A stretch of 6,842 nucleotides of DNA from positions 1 through 6,842 of the forward strand of contig JAEZEK010000143.1 of NCBI GenBank assembly GCA_023417735.1, given 5' to 3'. This DNA is from Pseudomonadota bacterium (GTDB lineage Bacteria > Pseudomonadota > Alphaproteobacteria > Rhizobiales > Afifellaceae). Of the stretch, positions 5,549 through 6,842 are shown piece by piece. Under the pieces are notes generated by a model that saw only the letters and a list, made by a program, of their open reading frames with translations, ran no database searches and was not told the origin of the DNA. Each line of letters starts with the position of its first letter. Position 1 is the first letter of the stretch. Position numbers and translations under genes: made by a program.

Positions 5549-6842
5549 GCCCGGGCTCCCGCGCCGGCAGTGCTATGACGGCCCTCAGGCCCGGCGCATT
5601 GTCCTCGAGCAGCAGCACGCCGTGATGCAGGCGGGCGACGGCCGCGACCAGGCTCAGCCCGAGCCCCGCCCCGGGCTTCGACCGGCTCTTCTCGAGCCTC
5701 ACGAAGCGCTCGGTGGCGCGCGCGGTGTCGGCTGCCGCGATGCCGGGGCCGTTGTCCGCAACGATCAGCTGCACCTGGTCCCCCTCCCGCCGCACCGAGA
5801 TGGCGATGCGCGCCCTTGCGGCGCCTCCGTCGGCATATTTCAGCGCGTTGTCAACGAGGTTGGAGAGCGCCTGGCCGAGCAGTTCCCGGTTGCCCTCGAC
5901 CCAGGCGGCGGCGGCGTCGAGGGTCAGGTCGGCCCCCGCATCCTCGGCGAGCGGCTCGTAGAGCTCGAAGACGTCCGCCGCGACCCGCGATGCGTCCACC
6001 GGCGCGAACGCGGTGCCCGACGACCCAGCCTCCGCCCGCGCGATCATCAGGAGGGCATTGAAGGTGCGGATGAGCTGGTCCGCGTCCTCGATCGTCGCCT
6101 GCAGTGCCTCGCGGTAGCGCGGCTCGTCGGGCGCGACCGCGAGCGCGCCCTCCACGCGGTTCCGCATCCGGGTCAGCGGCGTCTTCAGGTCGTGCGCGAT
6201 GTTGTCGGAGACTTCCTTCAGACCCTCCATCAGGCGCTCGATGCGGTCGAGCATGGTGTTGAGGCTCTCCGCGAGCCGGTCGAACTCGTCGCCCGTTCCG
6301 GTCACCTCGAGCCGGCCGCTGAGGTCGCCCGCGATGATCCTGCGGCTCGTCCCGGCGATCGAATCGATCCGCTTCAGCACCCGGCGCGTCACGAACAGCC
6401 AGGAGGCGAGCCCGAGCACCACCATCAGCGCCATCGTCACGACGAGCGCCCGGATCGTGATCTCGATCAGCTGGTTGCGCTCGCTGACGTCGCGCCCGAC
6501 CAGGATGCGGTAGTTGCCGGGCAGCTCGAACACGCGCACCAGCGCGACCCGCCGCTCGCCCATGCCCGGCTCCTCGACGCCGCGATAGGGCACGGTCTGC
6601 GGCGCGGGATCGGGGTTCTCGATGACGGCCTGCGGCACGAAGGCGACGTTGCCGGCGATCTTGGCGCCGCTCTGGTCGCTGACGAGGTAGAGGCTCGCGC
6701 CGGGCTGCTGGCTGCGCAGCTGGATCACCTGCGCGAGCCGCAGGATGCCGCCGAACTGGTACTGCGTCGCGAGCTCGTCGAGCTCGCGGTCGACGGCCTG
6801 CAGCGTCTGGCTCTCCAGGAGCTGCATCGTGCTCTTCACGAT
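5538..6842 (-). CDS. HAMP-domain sensor histidine kinase (5' end outside window)
   Basis: The frame stays open to the right edge, so the true start lies outside. The GTG at 6839 is not a credible start because it would remove the first membrane segment expected of this type. Numbered from that GTG, 433 residues are visible: an extracytoplasmic sensor region (1-125), a membrane helix (about 129-150), a HAMP linker (151-203) and the dimerisation helix with phospho-acceptor His216 in NIAHDLKTPLTR. The ATPase domain carries the N box (N327, N331), G1 (D362-N-G-P-G) and G2 (G390-A-G-L-G). The D-x-x-T after the histidine suggests phosphatase as well as kinase activity. It would sit in the inner membrane and phosphorylate a response regulator, probably encoded just upstream beyond the edge. 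In rhizobial genomes I recall an OmpR-type regulator and a DegP protease there, suggesting envelope stress sensing; the stimulus is unknown. Its stop overlaps glnE by 11 bp, so both are probably co-transcribed. Confidence 0.93.
   Translation of the reverse strand: MVKSTMQLLESQTLQAVDRELDELATQYQFGGILRLAQVIQLRSQQPGASLYLVSDQSGAKIAGNVAFVPQAVIENPDPAPQTVPYRGVEEPGMGERRVALVRVFELPGNYRILVGRDVSERNQLIEITIRALVVTMALMVVLGLASWLFVTRRVLKRIDSIAGTSRRIIAGDLSGRLEVTGTGDEFDRLAESLNTMLDRIERLMEGLKEVSDNIAHDLKTPLTRMRNRVEGALAVAPDEPRYREALQATIEDADQLIRTFNALLMIARAEAGSSGTAFAPVDASRVAADVFELYEPLAEDAGADLTLDAAAAWVEGNRELLGQALSNLVDNALKYADGGAARARIAISVRREGDQVQLIVADNGPGIAAADTARATERFVRLEKSRSKPGAGLGLSLVAAVARLHHGVLLLEDNAPGLRAVIALPAREPGHAA
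5556..5560 (-). promoter_or_regulatory. Ribosome binding site of glnE
   Basis: GGGAG on the minus strand lies 7 nt before the glnE ATG (5546-5548), inside the last codons of the sensor kinase. The spacer CCCGGGC plus neighbouring bases is self-complementary (GCCCGGGC, 5549-5556). This site supports the start at 5548 and the operon arrangement. Confidence 0.65.

Noticed and set aside
5713..6513. Several 80-104 codon plus-strand frames opposite the HAMP kinase
   Set aside because: Low-complexity Ser/Arg/Pro composition, no ribosome binding sites of note, and complete overlap with a well-supported kinase frame.
6837..6839. GTG as the start codon of the HAMP kinase
   Set aside because: The frame is open to the window edge beyond it, and starting here would leave out the first membrane segment needed to place the sensor region outside the membrane. 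The gene is treated as cut by the window.
1..6842. CRISPR array, insertion sequence, tRNA/rRNA gene, phage or defence system
   Set aside because: No regularly spaced repeats, transposase or integrase motifs, tRNA-like cloverleaf or rRNA sequence was seen. Base composition is uniform apart from the short leader at 79-212.

Overview
The window reads as a conserved chromosomal locus of a GC-rich alphaproteobacterium, most likely in the Rhizobiales (Hyphomicrobiales). Codon third positions are strongly G/C. The three gene types present, a PleC/DivJ-like PAS histidine kinase, glnE and a HAMP histidine kinase, form a neighbourhood that I recall from rhizobial chromosomes, where a response regulator and a DegP-type protease follow the HAMP kinase. 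That synteny is from memory and was not searched. Nothing in the window suggests a phage, plasmid, insertion sequence, CRISPR array or genomic island.

Layout, left to right. Positions 1-78 (+) hold the last 25 codons of an upstream gene, possibly the C-terminus of aminopeptidase N. Positions 79-212 form the only real intergenic region. It is relatively A/T-rich and carries two short inverted repeats, a weak CtrA-like half-site and a good ribosome binding site. Positions 213-2561 (+) encode a complete 782-residue membrane-bound PAS-PAS histidine kinase, probably PleC. An 11-bp gap with a stop-codon-centred inverted repeat separates it from the convergent glnE. glnE (2573-5548, -) encodes a complete 991-residue bifunctional glutamine synthetase adenylyltransferase/adenylyl-removing enzyme. 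It overlaps by 11 bp the 3' end of a HAMP-type sensor kinase (5538 to the right edge, -), which is cut at its N-terminus by the window boundary.

Function. The right-hand genes form a minus-strand operon (kinase then glnE), so synthesis of the glutamine synthetase modifier is likely coupled to that of an envelope-sensing kinase. The left-hand PAS kinase has no adjacent response regulator here, as expected of PleC/DivJ-type kinases, which act on the distant single-domain regulator DivK in the cell-cycle network.

I see no undescribed multi-gene system. The most interesting signal is structural. Two perfect hairpins lie back to back in the first codons of glnE, the first containing the stop codon of the upstream kinase, and they have mutually exclusive alternative pairings, one of which would mask the glnE ribosome binding site.
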